A stretch of 64,000 bases of DNA from Paenalcaligenes hominis_A (GCF_041359055.1 NZ_JBGJKZ010000004.1:124001-188000); one strand, 5' to 3'. Numbered from the stretch's first letter, positions 25,029 to 34,278 are shown. The notes: a model not told the origin generated them from the letters alone. Numbers and translations: made by a program.

Positions 25029-26063
25029 ATGACTCATAGAATTCAACTCGCTCTCATAGGGGCTGGTGCCATTGCTACTACCCATCTAGAAAGTGCAATT
25101 GCAGCCACTCAAACCCAATTTATGGCCTTAGCTGACCCACGTCCAGAGACTAAACAACTAGCACAACGCTACGGCTTAAAATGGTTTGCTAACTACACCG
25201 ATCTAATTGAAAGCAGCAAACCTGAGGGCGTAGTGATTGCCGTGCCTAATTCCTTGCATGAGCAGGTAGCAAGCTATGCTCTACAAAAAAAGATTCCTGT
25301 TCTACTAGAGAAACCTATCGCAGACTCCACCACACAAGGTCTACATCTTGCGCAGCTCTCAGAACAACAACAAACGCCCCTACTTGTGGCGCATCATCGC
25401 CGCCACAACCCCATTATTCGTACTGCTCGTCACGTCATTCAAGAAGGCCGTTTAGGCCAATTAGTAGGCGTAAATAGCTTAATCAGTTTTTATAAGCCGG
25501 AAAGCTATTTTGAACAAAAGTGGCGTGTGGTTGCGGGCGGAGGACCTGTTCTCATTAATTTAATTCATGAAATAGATATGCTGCGCTTTATTTTGGGAGA
25601 AATCGTAGACATCCAAGCCATGACAGCCAACACAGCTCGTCAACATGAGGTAGAAGACAGCGCAGCCGTATTATTGCGTTTTGAAAATGGCTGCTTGGCT
25701 ACACTTTTATTATCGGATAGCGCTGTTTCCCCTTGGTCGTGGGAGCTCACCTCTAATGAAAACCCATATATGTTTCCCCATGTTTCACAAAACAGCCACC
25801 ATTTTTTAGGCACCAAAGCCTCTTTTTCCTTACCTAGCCTAACTCTTTGGCACTATGCCGATCAAGCCAGTTGGAGTGAGCCTATTCAACAGCAACAGCT
25901 CTCTTTGCTGCCACAGGAATTCAGCTCTTACGAGGAACAATTGCGACACTTTGGTGCAGTAATCCGAGGTGAAGAAAAACCAATTATTGACGCCCTTGAT
26001 GCTACCCGCACCCTAGCTGCCACTCTGCGCATCATTGATTCCAGCCAAGCATTCCGAATCTAA
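25029..26063 (+). CDS. Gfo/Idh/MocA-family dehydrogenase
   Basis: A 344-residue NAD(P)-dependent oxidoreductase. The Rossmann motif GAGAIATTH lies at about 9-17, the catalytic EKPIAD at about 95-100, and HEIDMLR in the C-terminal domain supplies a probable catalytic His. These enzymes oxidise sugars, inositols and cyclic polyols. AAGGAG precedes the ATG. It is divergent from an IclR gene and close to the TTT operon, so it may start the catabolism of the imported compound. Confidence 0.85.
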   Translation: MTHRIQLALIGAGAIATTHLESAIAATQTQFMALADPRPETKQLAQRYGLKWFANYTDLIESSKPEGVVIAVPNSLHEQVASYALQKKIPVLLEKPIADSTTQGLHLAQLSEQQQTPLLVAHHRRHNPIIRTARHVIQEGRLGQLVGVNSLISFYKPESYFEQKWRVVAGGGPVLINLIHEIDMLRFILGEIVDIQAMTANTARQHEVEDSAAVLLRFENGCLATLLLSDSAVSPWSWELTSNENPYMFPHVSQNSHHFLGTKASFSLPSLTLWHYADQASWSEPIQQQQLSLLPQEFSSYEEQLRHFGAVIRGEEKPIIDALDATRTLAATLRIIDSSQAFRI

Positions 26064-26071
26064 AAACCACC

Positions 26072-26113
26072 TATCCAGTGACTTGCTTAAAGCCACTGGA
26101 TATTGCTTTTATA
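26072..26113 (+). terminator. Probable terminator of the dehydrogenase gene
   Basis: TATCCAGTG (26072-26080) pairs with CACTGGATA (26094-26102) across a 13-nt loop, followed by a broken T-run (TTGCTTTT). Confidence 0.65.
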
Positions 26114-26252
26114 AGCCTGCTTGATCATATTTGCCATCTAGATTCAACTCGGGCTCCACAGGAATAATGCCATCCGTAGTAATAGTGGAGTGACTGTGGT
26201 AGTCATGGTGTTTAAGGTGCTCTAGATTAAAGCTCGCAGCGACATCAAGCCA
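26109..26252 (-). pseudogene. Possible C-terminal gene remnant
   Basis: A start-less frame of 47 codons, rich in His, Asp and Glu (NLEHLKHHDYHSHSTITTDG), ends in a normal stop at 26109. An in-frame TAA sits directly upstream and no start codon is in reach. It looks like the tail of a former gene, but no family is recognised and chance is possible. The rest of 26253-26440 shows nothing. Confidence 0.2.
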
Positions 26253-26445
26253 TTAAGACTGACTACCACCTACTATACAAACAGGGCTAACAAAACCTAA
26301 CCATGCCGTTTTAAGTAACGTGTCTGAGCTTGCTGAATAAAACCGCTTGGGCATACGACACACAATGCACAGTGGGTGACCGGACATAATCCCTATAGAG
26401 ATAAATCAATACCCAGTGCAGATAAAACCCCAAACAAAAGAAAAC

Positions 26446-26472
26446 AAAAAAGCCCTTGTGTTAACAAGGGCT
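26446..26472 (-). terminator. Terminator of tRNA-Ser
   Basis: On the minus strand AGCCCTTGT-TAAC-ACAAGGGCT is followed by TTTTTG. The 9-bp stem lies just downstream of the tRNA. Confidence 0.9.
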
Positions 26473-26488
26473 TGATTGTGCTTTTTGG

Positions 26489-26578
26489 CGGAGATGGAGG
26501 GATTCGAACCCTCGATGCGGGTATAAGCCGCATGCTCCCTTAGCAGGGGAGTACCTTCAACCTCTCGGCCACATCTCC
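26489..26578 (-). tRNA. tRNA-Ser (anticodon GCT)
   Basis: A 90-nt tRNA with acceptor stem GGAGATG/CATCTCC, discriminator G, and anticodon loop CTGCTAA closed by CTCCC/GGGAG, giving anticodon GCT. A long variable arm (ATGCGG/CCGCAT) marks it as a class II serine tRNA, and the T loop is GTTCGAATC. CCA is not encoded. A terminator follows. Confidence 0.97.
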
Positions 26579-26633
26579 GTAAAGACATAACTATAGCATA
26601 GCTTAATATAAAAAAGCTAGCCCCAAAATGCCT

Positions 26634-27890
26634 TTAACTTGCTTCTTGATCGAGCTCGAACACACGGTGCAAAGTACGTACAGCAAGTTCCATGTATTTA
26701 TCATCAATAATGACTGAAGTTTTGATTTCGCTAGTGCTAATCATTTGAATATTGATGCCTTCTTCGGATAAAGCACGGAACATTTTACTGGCTACGCCGG
26801 CGTGACTACGCATGCCGATTCCCACAATGGATACTTTACATACCTTGGAGTCACCAACAATTTCGCCTGCACCAATTTTAGGCCCAATATCTTTTTCTAA
26901 GATTTCTTGAGTACGTTCAGCATCTGCACGGTTCACAGTAAAGGAAAAGTCGGTGGTGCCTTGAACGGATAGGTTTTGCAAAATCATATCCACATCGATA
27001 TTAGCTTCTGCAATAGGCCCTAGAATTGAATAGGCAACACCTGGGGTGTCTGGCACCGCGCGTAACGTGAATTTGGCCTCATCGCGGCTAAAAGCAATAC
27101 CAGAAACAACAGCAGCTTCCATTTTTGTATCTTCCTCGAAGGTAATAAGCGTGCCCGAGGAGTCTTCCTCTTCGATGGGCATTTCAGGATCAGTGAGAGA
27201 TGAAAGAACGCGCACCGGCACGCGATATTTTCCGGCAAATTCCACAGAACGAATTTGTAAAATTTTAGAACCTAATGAGGCTAGCTCTAGCATTTCCTCA
27301 AAAGAAATCACACGCATGCGCCGGGCTTCGGGAACCACACGTGGGTCGGTAGTATAAACCCCATCCACATCAGTAAAAATCAAACACTCATCCGCTTTGA
27401 GCGCTGCCGCAATGGCTACCGCTGAAGTGTCTGAACCACCTCGACCTAAGGTTGTAATATGCCCTTTATCGTCTATGCCTTGGAACCCCGTTACAACCAC
27501 AACCCGACCCGCATCCAAATCAGCTTGCACGCGCGAACCATCAATATCCTTGATGCGAGCCTTGCTATAAGAAGAATCGGTTTTTACAGGGACTTGCCAA
27601 CCGGCATAACTACGCGCAGGTACGCCTAGCTCGATTAATGCCATAGCCAAAAGTGAGCTGCTTGCTTGTTCACCAGTGGCCGCCAGCATATCTTGCTCGC
27701 GTAAGTTAGGGTGAGCGGAAATGTCTTTGGCTAAACCCAAGAGGCGATTTGTTTCACCGGACATAGCCGATGGCACTACCACCACTTGGTGTCCTGCTTT
27801 GTGCCATTTGGCGACTCGGCGTGCTACATTTTTGATTCGCTCCACTGAGCCCATCGATGTGCCGCCATATTTTTGAACGATCAAGGACAT
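26634..27890 (-). CDS. lysC: Aspartate kinase
   Basis: Phosphorylates aspartate in the first step of lysine, threonine, methionine and diaminopimelate synthesis. The 418-residue protein has the kinase domain (about 1-250; KYGGTSMG at 7-14, TDVDGVYTTDPR near 175) and two C-terminal ACT domains (about 265-405) for feedback control. Full length for a monofunctional enzyme. It lies downstream of tilS with a 53-nt gap. Confidence 0.96.
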   Translation of the reverse strand: MSLIVQKYGGTSMGSVERIKNVARRVAKWHKAGHQVVVVPSAMSGETNRLLGLAKDISAHPNLREQDMLAATGEQASSSLLAMALIELGVPARSYAGWQVPVKTDSSYSKARIKDIDGSRVQADLDAGRVVVVTGFQGIDDKGHITTLGRGGSDTSAVAIAAALKADECLIFTDVDGVYTTDPRVVPEARRMRVISFEEMLELASLGSKILQIRSVEFAGKYRVPVRVLSSLTDPEMPIEEEDSSGTLITFEEDTKMEAAVVSGIAFSRDEAKFTLRAVPDTPGVAYSILGPIAEANIDVDMILQNLSVQGTTDFSFTVNRADAERTQEILEKDIGPKIGAGEIVGDSKVCKVSIVGIGMRSHAGVASKMFRALSEEGINIQMISTSEIKTSVIIDDKYMELAVRTLHRVFELDQEAS

Positions 27891-27943
27891 AATATTACAA
27901 ACTTAAAAAAATGGCTCTCGCCACGAAAAAAATACGAATAAGT

Positions 27944-29002
27944 TTAATTTATGCTTGGACCAAGCGGGGTCTCTAAAAACACACGGCCTTTGGTGCAGCA
28001 CACCCAGACTTGACCATGTTTGACCCGCATCTGTCGGTCAAAGCCTAATTGATGCAGTTGTCGTAACTGTTTGAGCATATCATTGAGACGGGCTTGAGAT
28101 GGCATTTTTACGTCTTGTTGAGCCAGCCAGTAGCGCAGCACCAACGCTTGACGAGCAGGGGTTAATTGACGCCAGCGAACTAAACAAAAACTCAAATCTG
28201 CTGCCACGTCTAATTGCGCAAAATCCGCTGCTGCCACTTCGTCTAACACGTGCGCGGTTTCCTGGCTTTGTTGCGCATGACGCGCAAGCACCTGCTGCCA
28301 ACCTCGCCAACGCTCATTTAAATGGGGTACCAAGCGCTCGCGTAAAGCCCCTCGCGTGTAGTCATCCTGTAAGTTGGTTGGATCCCAGACTGGCTGCCAA
28401 TTTGTGTGCGCCGCAAATTGCTCTGCCACCGCTAGCAGCGCAGAACGAGGTACCGTTAATAAAGGACGTAAATAGACCAATCCATTACGCTGGGTTTGAG
28501 CGCTCATTGCCCCCATTCCCGCCAAACCTGCCCCCCGCAGCAGACGTAACAATACGGTCTCAGCCTGATCATCCAAATGATGACCAAGCCAAATATGACT
28601 AACACCTGTTAACGCTGCTAATTGAGAAAAAGCGTGGTAACGCGCAGTACGCGCAGCCGACTCCATGCCATCACCTTGAGTAAGGTCTACCTGCACACGT
28701 TGTGTATGGCAGGCCACCCCTAAAAGCTGAGCAAGAGCATGCACCTGCTGCACCCACCCTTCGGCACGCTGTTGCAACCCATGGTGCACATGAAAAAAAT
28801 GCAGGGTGTGCCCCTGCAAACGTGCCCATAAAGTCGCGTGAAGCGCTAACATGGCGGAATCCACCCCACCACTACACGCCACAGCAAGTTGCTGTGCCGA
28901 GCCTGTTGGGCTGAGCTGCTGCATCGCCTTTAAAATAGGCGGATGAGCCAACTGCTGCAAAAGCTCGGTAGAGACAGGATGAGATGGTTCGCTGTTAGGC
29001 AC
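27944..29002 (-). CDS. tilS: tRNA(Ile)-lysidine synthase
   Basis: Uses ATP and lysine to turn the wobble C of the AUA-reading tRNA-Ile into lysidine. The PP-loop SGGVDSAML (about 45-53) and the GHHLDDQAETVLLRLLRG block are plain. At 352 residues it is shorter than the E. coli enzyme, as is usual for Burkholderiales forms lacking part of the C-terminal region. It starts with GTG, inside the end of accA (8-nt overlap), so translation is coupled. Confidence 0.93.
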   Translation of the reverse strand: MPNSEPSHPVSTELLQQLAHPPILKAMQQLSPTGSAQQLAVACSGGVDSAMLALHATLWARLQGHTLHFFHVHHGLQQRAEGWVQQVHALAQLLGVACHTQRVQVDLTQGDGMESAARTARYHAFSQLAALTGVSHIWLGHHLDDQAETVLLRLLRGAGLAGMGAMSAQTQRNGLVYLRPLLTVPRSALLAVAEQFAAHTNWQPVWDPTNLQDDYTRGALRERLVPHLNERWRGWQQVLARHAQQSQETAHVLDEVAAADFAQLDVAADLSFCLVRWRQLTPARQALVLRYWLAQQDVKMPSQARLNDMLKQLRQLHQLGFDRQMRVKHGQVWVCCTKGRVFLETPLGPSIN

Positions 29003-29960
29003 GAGTTTCTTGGTAGCGTCCGTAGGACAATAAGCGTTCTAGACGGCGCTCGCGAAGTTGTTGAGAATCTAAGCCTGAAACCTGACGCAAGGAGTCAGCC
29101 AATGCACGGCTAAGCTGACGCGCCATAAGAGTAGGATCGCGATGCGCGCCACCTACTGGCTCATTGACAATACGGTCAACCAGCTCGAAGTCTTTTAGGC
29201 GATCTGCTGTAATAGCTAGCGCCTCTGCTGCGGTGGAAGCTTTATCTGCACTGCGCCAAAGAATAGAAGCACAGCCCTCGGGTGAAATCACCGCATAGGT
29301 TGCGTATTGCAGCATCAATACGACGTCACCCACCGCAATGGCCAAAGCCCCACCCGAACCGCCTTCGCCAATAATAGTAGTAATGATGGGCACATTGAGT
29401 TCGGCCATGGCGTATAAGTTATAACCAATGGCTTCAGACTGCCCACGCTCTTCAGCACCAATGCCAGGATAAGCGCCTGGAGTATCCACAAAAGTAAAAA
29501 TGGGTAGTTTGAACTTTTCTGCTAACCGCATTAAGCGCAACGCTTTGCGATAGCCCTCGGGACGTGGCATACCAAAATTACGTTTCGCCCGCTCTTTGGT
29601 ATCGCGGCCTTTTTGATGACCGATCACCATACATGGGGTGCCATTAAAACGAGCAAACCCACCTACAATGGCCTTGTCGTCCGCATACATACGATCGCCA
29701 TGTAATTCGTGAAAATCCGTAAATATTTCACGCACATAATCTAATGTATAAGGGCGTTGGGGGTGACGTGCCACCAAAGCGGTTTGCCAAGGCGTTAGCT
29801 TCGCATAAATACTGCGCGCTAATGCCTGACTTTTTTGCTGTAAACGAGTGACTTCCTCGGAGATATCAACAGCGGAGTCCGCTTGTACAAATCGCAGTTC
29901 GTCAATTTTTTGTTCGAGTTCGGCAATAGGTTGCTCGAACTCTAAAAATGTATTTCGCAT
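28995..29960 (-). CDS. accA: Acetyl-CoA carboxylase carboxyltransferase subunit alpha
   Basis: The alpha half of the carboxyltransferase that makes malonyl-CoA for fatty acid synthesis, paired with AccD. It is 321 residues, the usual length, with an N-terminal helical part, then the crotonase-like core (GDRMYADDKAIVGG, DTPGAYPGIGAEERGQ, GEGGSGGALAI). It lies 17 nt after the glycosylase gene and overlaps tilS by 8 nt. Confidence 0.97.
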   Translation of the reverse strand: MRNTFLEFEQPIAELEQKIDELRFVQADSAVDISEEVTRLQQKSQALARSIYAKLTPWQTALVARHPQRPYTLDYVREIFTDFHELHGDRMYADDKAIVGGFARFNGTPCMVIGHQKGRDTKERAKRNFGMPRPEGYRKALRLMRLAEKFKLPIFTFVDTPGAYPGIGAEERGQSEAIGYNLYAMAELNVPIITTIIGEGGSGGALAIAVGDVVLMLQYATYAVISPEGCASILWRSADKASTAAEALAITADRLKDFELVDRIVNEPVGGAHRDPTLMARQLSRALADSLRQVSGLDSQQLRERRLERLLSYGRYQETRA

Positions 29961-29977
29961 TGTAGTCTTTGTTTGTG

Positions 29978-30610
29978 TTAATAATGCACAGCCACGGCAT
30001 TTAAACTACGCCATAGGTGCCATGTAGCTACCGTACACCAAGGTGCCCAGGCTTGTGCCACCTCACGTGCCTCGAATCGTGATACCGGCTCACCACTAAA
30101 ATAATGTTTAGATATTGCTTTAAGTAAAGCCGCATCATCTAGAGGCAACACGTCGGCACGACGCAAATTAAAGATCAAAAACATTTCGGCCGTCCAACGG
30201 CCTACCCCACGAATTTTGCATAGCGTTTGAATAACTTGCTCGTTATCTAAGTTAGCTAAGTGGGCCATATTGATATGCCCATTCACAAAATGTGTGGATA
30301 CCTCAATAATATAGTCGGCTTTGCGCTTAGGCAAACCAATTTGCCGTAAGCAATCAGCCGAAAGTATAGCGATTTTTTCAGGGTTTGGCTGATTTCCATA
30401 TGTATCTGCAAAACGCTGCCATTGATTAAGAGCCGTCTGACGACTGGCTTGTTGCGCCATAATGGCACGAACCATGGTCACAAATGGCGACTCAGTTTGG
30501 GTCAAACCCTGATCACTATGTAAAGGAATTATTCTACGCAGAATCCGATCACTTTTCATCAGCTGTGTTTGCGCTGACCGCCAGTAGCTCGGTAAACCCA
30601 GCCCGCTCAT
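29978..30610 (-). CDS. DNA-3-methyladenine glycosylase (HhH-GPD family)
   Basis: A 210-residue base-excision-repair glycosylase of the AlkA type without the N-terminal AlkA extension. The helix-hairpin-helix GVGRWTAEMFLIF (about 137-149) and the catalytic Asp in PLDDAAL (about 159-160) are present; no Fe-S cysteines are seen. It removes alkylated purines. It lies 4 nt after cysS and 17 nt before accA, the order found in Bordetella relatives. Confidence 0.9.
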   Translation of the reverse strand: MSGLGLPSYWRSAQTQLMKSDRILRRIIPLHSDQGLTQTESPFVTMVRAIMAQQASRQTALNQWQRFADTYGNQPNPEKIAILSADCLRQIGLPKRKADYIIEVSTHFVNGHINMAHLANLDNEQVIQTLCKIRGVGRWTAEMFLIFNLRRADVLPLDDAALLKAISKHYFSGEPVSRFEAREVAQAWAPWCTVATWHLWRSLNAVAVHY

Positions 30611-30614
30611 AAGA

Positions 30615-32063
30615 CTAAGCGCGACGCCATTGCGTCAAGCCACCCGCTTTATCCTCGAGCTCAATGCCATCTGTACGCAACTGTGCCCGGATTTCATCCG
30701 CTCGTGCAAAGTCTTTATTTGTTTTGGCCTCGTTACGCTCAAGCACTAATGCATCAATTTCAGCATCAGTTAACGTTGAGGTCACAGTAGCTGCATCGCG
30801 CAAATAACGTGTTGATGAGCGTAAATAAACGTGTGGCTCGTGCTGTAATAAGCCCAATACACCACCCAGGGCTTTTAGCTCTGCACTCAGCTGGGCACAC
30901 TTTTCTCTGTTGACCTGATTAGCCAAATCAAACAATACCGCTACTGCACCAGCTGTATTAAAGTCGTCGTTCATGGCCTCGCGGAACTGCTGTGCTGTCT
31001 TGGAGTTCCAGTTGATGCCGGCTTCGGCTACAGGCGGGACATTAGCTAGCGTGTGGTAGAGACGATCTAAGGCTTGTTGCGCATCGTAGAGGTTATCGGG
31101 CGCATAGTTTTGAGTGCTGCGATAATGGTTGCGCACAATAAAGAAGCGCAACATTTCAGCTTCACGTGGATTGCTTGAATAATGGGCTTGATCCTCGGGA
31201 GCCTGAGCGGAAATGGTTTCACGAATAGTGAAAAAATTGCCTAGGGATTTGGACATTTTGTCTGAGTCCACCATAAGGGGGCCACAATGCATCCATACAT
31301 TGGCCATTTGCCCTCCGAATGCGCCCTCAGACTGAGCAATTTCATTTTCATGATGCGGGAATTTCAAGTCTGGGCCCCCGCCATGGATATCTAAAGGCAT
31401 ACCCAAGAGTGCATGGCTCATGGCCGAGCATTCAATGTGCCACCCCGGCCGGCCCATGCCGTAAACAGACTGCCATTTGGACTCGGCAGGTTCATTGTCT
31501 TTAGCGGCTTTCCAAAGCACAAAGTCCAACGGGTCGCGCTTGCCATCTGCTACCGCAACTCGTTCACCGGCTCGCAAATCATCAAGGGACTTGCCAGATA
31601 ACTTGCCATAGCCGGGAAACTGGCGCACAGCATAATTCACATCGCCGTCAGAACCCTGATAGGCAAGCCCTTTGTCCTCGAGCAGTTTGATAATGCCAAG
31701 CATATCGCCTACATGCTGAGTAGCACGAGGCTCAAAATCTGGGGACTGCACATTCAGGGCTTTTTCATCGGCGTGCATAGCATTGATATAAAATTCGGTG
31801 ACCTCGTGCATACGCTGATTGCGTTCAACAGCGCGCCGAATAATTTTATCGTCAATATCCGTTATATTACGCACATAACTGACCTGATAGCCCATCGTGC
31901 GTAGCCAGCGCTGAATCACGTCAAAGCTAACAAGCATACGAGCATGACCTAAATGGCAAAAGTCGTATACGGTCATTCCGCATACATACATACGAACTTT
32001 ACCCGGCTCGACTGGCTTAAAAATTTCTTTGGTACGTGACAGAGAACTATAAATACGCAACAT
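30615..32063 (-). CDS. cysS: Cysteinyl-tRNA synthetase
   Basis: Charges tRNA-Cys. The class I signatures HLGHARM (HIGH, about 36-42) and DKMSKSLGN (KMSKS, near 270) are intact. The zinc-binding Cys and His residues (CGMTVYD, the GWHIECSAMS block and the HHENE motif) are visible. It has 482 residues, normal length. It is probably the first gene of the leftward operon cysS-glycosylase-accA-tilS-lysC. Confidence 0.97.
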   Translation of the reverse strand: MLRIYSSLSRTKEIFKPVEPGKVRMYVCGMTVYDFCHLGHARMLVSFDVIQRWLRTMGYQVSYVRNITDIDDKIIRRAVERNQRMHEVTEFYINAMHADEKALNVQSPDFEPRATQHVGDMLGIIKLLEDKGLAYQGSDGDVNYAVRQFPGYGKLSGKSLDDLRAGERVAVADGKRDPLDFVLWKAAKDNEPAESKWQSVYGMGRPGWHIECSAMSHALLGMPLDIHGGGPDLKFPHHENEIAQSEGAFGGQMANVWMHCGPLMVDSDKMSKSLGNFFTIRETISAQAPEDQAHYSSNPREAEMLRFFIVRNHYRSTQNYAPDNLYDAQQALDRLYHTLANVPPVAEAGINWNSKTAQQFREAMNDDFNTAGAVAVLFDLANQVNREKCAQLSAELKALGGVLGLLQHEPHVYLRSSTRYLRDAATVTSTLTDAEIDALVLERNEAKTNKDFARADEIRAQLRTDGIELEDKAGGLTQWRRA

Positions 32064-32188
32064 AAAGGGTTATGGTCTATAAATAAAAGGCTAAAATAGG
32101 TGGCATTCAAGTATAGCAAGCCTACACAGCAACGTGTCGCCTTATATATGTTTACTTATGATTATTATTGACTCCAAGGGATAAACTC

Positions 32189-32818
32189 GTGTCTAAACGA
32201 CTTCCTATTTATTACTCGTGGGTTGCCTGCTTGGGTTGTATGGTGTGGGCTACGGTGCCCGTCCAAGCCCAGACGTCTATTTTCCCCGAGACCAATACCG
32301 AGGTACGTGGTTGGAAGCCGCTTGTGCGAGCTTTAGATGCGCTTACCCCTAAAATCGATACCTCTTTGGCCTTAACTCCCAAAGAAATTACCGACCGTAT
32401 TAATCAGCTTCTGGACAATGGTCAAAACCAAGAGGCCCTAGATGCAATTGAAAAACGGTTGTTTCAACGTGAAAGCCAAGCTGAAATTGGGGTCGATGTA
32501 CAACTGCTATTTCTGCAGGGCCGAGCCTATTCGCAGCTAGGTCAGCACCCTCAGGCCATCGAATCCTACAAACAACTCACTGTGTTTTTCCCCGAGCTGC
32601 CCGAGCCCTGGAATAACTTAGCCACTGAATACATGCGGCTGGATCAGCTAGACCTTGCCAAAGAAGCGCTTGATATGGCGTTATTGGCCGATCCTAACTA
32701 TGCTCTTGCCTTGCAGAACCAAGGCGAGCTTCAACTTATGTTAGCGCATCGTTCATTTGAAAAGGCACGAAATACCGATAGATCCAAAGACACGTATTAC
32801 CTTTTGCCAACTAACTAA
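32189..32818 (+). CDS. Periplasmic TPR-repeat protein
   Basis: A 209-residue protein with a signal peptide (about 1-28, cleaved after VQAQ) and three or four tetratricopeptide repeats (about 75-185, with GRAYSQLGQHPQAIESYKQL and LDLAKEALDMALLADPNY). GTG at 32189 has AGGGA upstream; an earlier TTG would add seven charged residues before the signal. It is divergent from cysS and precedes the cyclophilin and lpxH genes, a conserved order in Alcaligenaceae. Binding partner unknown. Confidence 0.8.
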   Translation: MSKRLPIYYSWVACLGCMVWATVPVQAQTSIFPETNTEVRGWKPLVRALDALTPKIDTSLALTPKEITDRINQLLDNGQNQEALDAIEKRLFQRESQAEIGVDVQLLFLQGRAYSQLGQHPQAIESYKQLTVFFPELPEPWNNLATEYMRLDQLDLAKEALDMALLADPNYALALQNQGELQLMLAHRSFEKARNTDRSKDTYYLLPTN

Positions 32819-32837
32819 AGACGGGAATTTCTTTACA

Positions 32838-33479
32838 ATGCTGCAATACTTCACTATAAATCATGTCTTACGTTTACAACGTATGGCTATTTTCCTGCTT
32901 GGGCTGACGCTGATGACAGCACTATGCACAGCGCAAGCCACAACGACAACCACACCAAAAGGGACTACCATGAGCACAAACCCAAAGGTTTTACTTAAAA
33001 CGAACAAAGGCGATATCACTTTAGAGCTTGATGCTGAAAAAGCGCCTAAAACCACTGAAAACTTCTTAAACTACGTTAACAACGGCTTTTACAACGGCAC
33101 CATTTTCCACCGTGTCATTAACAATTTCATGGTGCAGGGTGGCGGTTTCGAAGTAGGTATGAAGCAAAAAGAAACGCAAAACCCCATTGAGAACGAAGCT
33201 AACAACGGTCTCAAAAACGAGGTCTACACTATTGCTATGGCTCGCACCAACGACCCACACTCCGCTACAGCCCAGTTTTTCATTAACGTACAAAACAACG
33301 ATTTTTTAAATCACACCAACCCTACACCTAACGGTTGGGGCTATGCTGTGTTTGGTAAAGTCGTTGACGGTACCGATGTGGTTGATGCCATTAAAGGCGT
33401 TAAAACAGGCAGCAAAGGCTTCCACCAAGACGTACCCGTTGAAGATGTCATCATCGAAAGCGCCACCGTACTTGAGTAA
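32838..33479 (+). CDS. Peptidyl-prolyl cis-trans isomerase (cyclophilin), two plausible starts
   Basis: The catalytic domain (from the ATG at 32970, 169 codons) is a complete bacterial cyclophilin of the PpiB type: FHRVINNFMVQGGGF, TAQFFINVQNNDFL and GYAVFGKVV are the active-site segments. Upstream, in frame, lies a hydrophobic stretch (MAIFLLGLTLMTALCTAQA, from 32883) followed by a Thr-rich linker. It looks like a signal peptide and can be reached from the ATG at 32838, which has GGGAA upstream. The ATG at 32970 has its own AAGGGA site 6 nt upstream. Both periplasmic and cytoplasmic forms are possible. Relatives carry separate ppiA and ppiB here; only one gene is present. Confidence 0.85.
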   Translation: MLQYFTINHVLRLQRMAIFLLGLTLMTALCTAQATTTTTPKGTTMSTNPKVLLKTNKGDITLELDAEKAPKTTENFLNYVNNGFYNGTIFHRVINNFMVQGGGFEVGMKQKETQNPIENEANNGLKNEVYTIAMARTNDPHSATAQFFINVQNNDFLNHTNPTPNGWGYAVFGKVVDGTDVVDAIKGVKTGSKGFHQDVPVEDVIIESATVLE

Positions 33480-34278
33480 GCTGCAACTGCATGGCAACGT
33501 TTGGTTAGCCGCAGACATGCACTTGGGGCCTAACAGCCCCAAAACTGCTCAAGCGTTTTATGAGTTTCTTCATAAAGCACGACGCGAGGCCAGTGCGCTT
33601 ATTTTATGTGGCGATATATTCAACGCATGGGTAGGCGCAGACCTTGCCATCGAGCCGCCCTCTTGGCTCGCTCAGGCTATTCATCATTTCCGCCAATTTA
33701 GTCAAGACACCCCTCTTTTTTTCATGCGCGGCAATCGCGACTTTCTACTGGATGCGCGCTTTGCGCATTATGTGGGGGCTCAACTACTAGATGATCAAAT
33801 CATTCTCAAAACAGATCTGCATCGGCTGATACTCAGCCACGGCGATGAGCTGTGTACCGACGACAGTAGCTATCAGCGTTTTAGACAGCGCGTACGCAAC
33901 AAGCACCTACAATATTGGTTTTTAAAACTACCCTTGCGGTGGCGTTTGGCTATTGCCGGAGGACTGCGACAACGTAGCCATAAGCAACAACAGCAGCTCG
34001 CCCCCTATATCAGTGATGTTAACGAGCAAAGCGCTATAGACCTTTTAGAGCAGCATGGACAGTGGTTACTGATTCATGGTCACACACATAGACCAGCCAT
34101 TCATCGTTTAGAGCGTACTGAAGGGTCCAGTCTTACACGTATTGTGTTGCCTGATTGGGAGCTCGACCATACCGACCCTACCCGCGCAGGCTGGGTTGTA
34201 CTCGAGCAAGGTGGCACAATTGAACTGCACCGTTTGCACCACCCTACTCTGCGTTTAAAGCTTAAACCCCCGCACTAA
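33472..34278 (+). CDS. lpxH: UDP-2,3-diacylglucosamine diphosphatase
   Basis: Hydrolyses UDP-2,3-diacylglucosamine to lipid X in lipid A synthesis, peripheral to the inner membrane. Metallophosphoesterase motifs are all present: ADMHLG, GDIFNAW, GNRDFLL, SHGDELC and HGHTHRP. The start is uncertain. A TTG at 33472, overlapping the cyclophilin stop by 8 nt, gives 268 residues and begins close to the conserved core; no ATG fits, because the first internal one would remove the first metal ligand. The 3' end overlaps the convergent lyase gene by 4 nt. Confidence 0.9.
   Translation: MSKLQLHGNVWLAADMHLGPNSPKTAQAFYEFLHKARREASALILCGDIFNAWVGADLAIEPPSWLAQAIHHFRQFSQDTPLFFMRGNRDFLLDARFAHYVGAQLLDDQIILKTDLHRLILSHGDELCTDDSSYQRFRQRVRNKHLQYWFLKLPLRWRLAIAGGLRQRSHKQQQQLAPYISDVNEQSAIDLLEQHGQWLLIHGHTHRPAIHRLERTEGSSLTRIVLPDWELDHTDPTRAGWVVLEQGGTIELHRLHHPTLRLKLKPPH

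Noticed and set aside
28099..28602. Long plus-strand frame opposite tilS (167 codons)
   Set aside because: Antisense shadow of a clear tilS gene; no ribosome site and alanine/proline-rich in the manner of reverse-strand frames.
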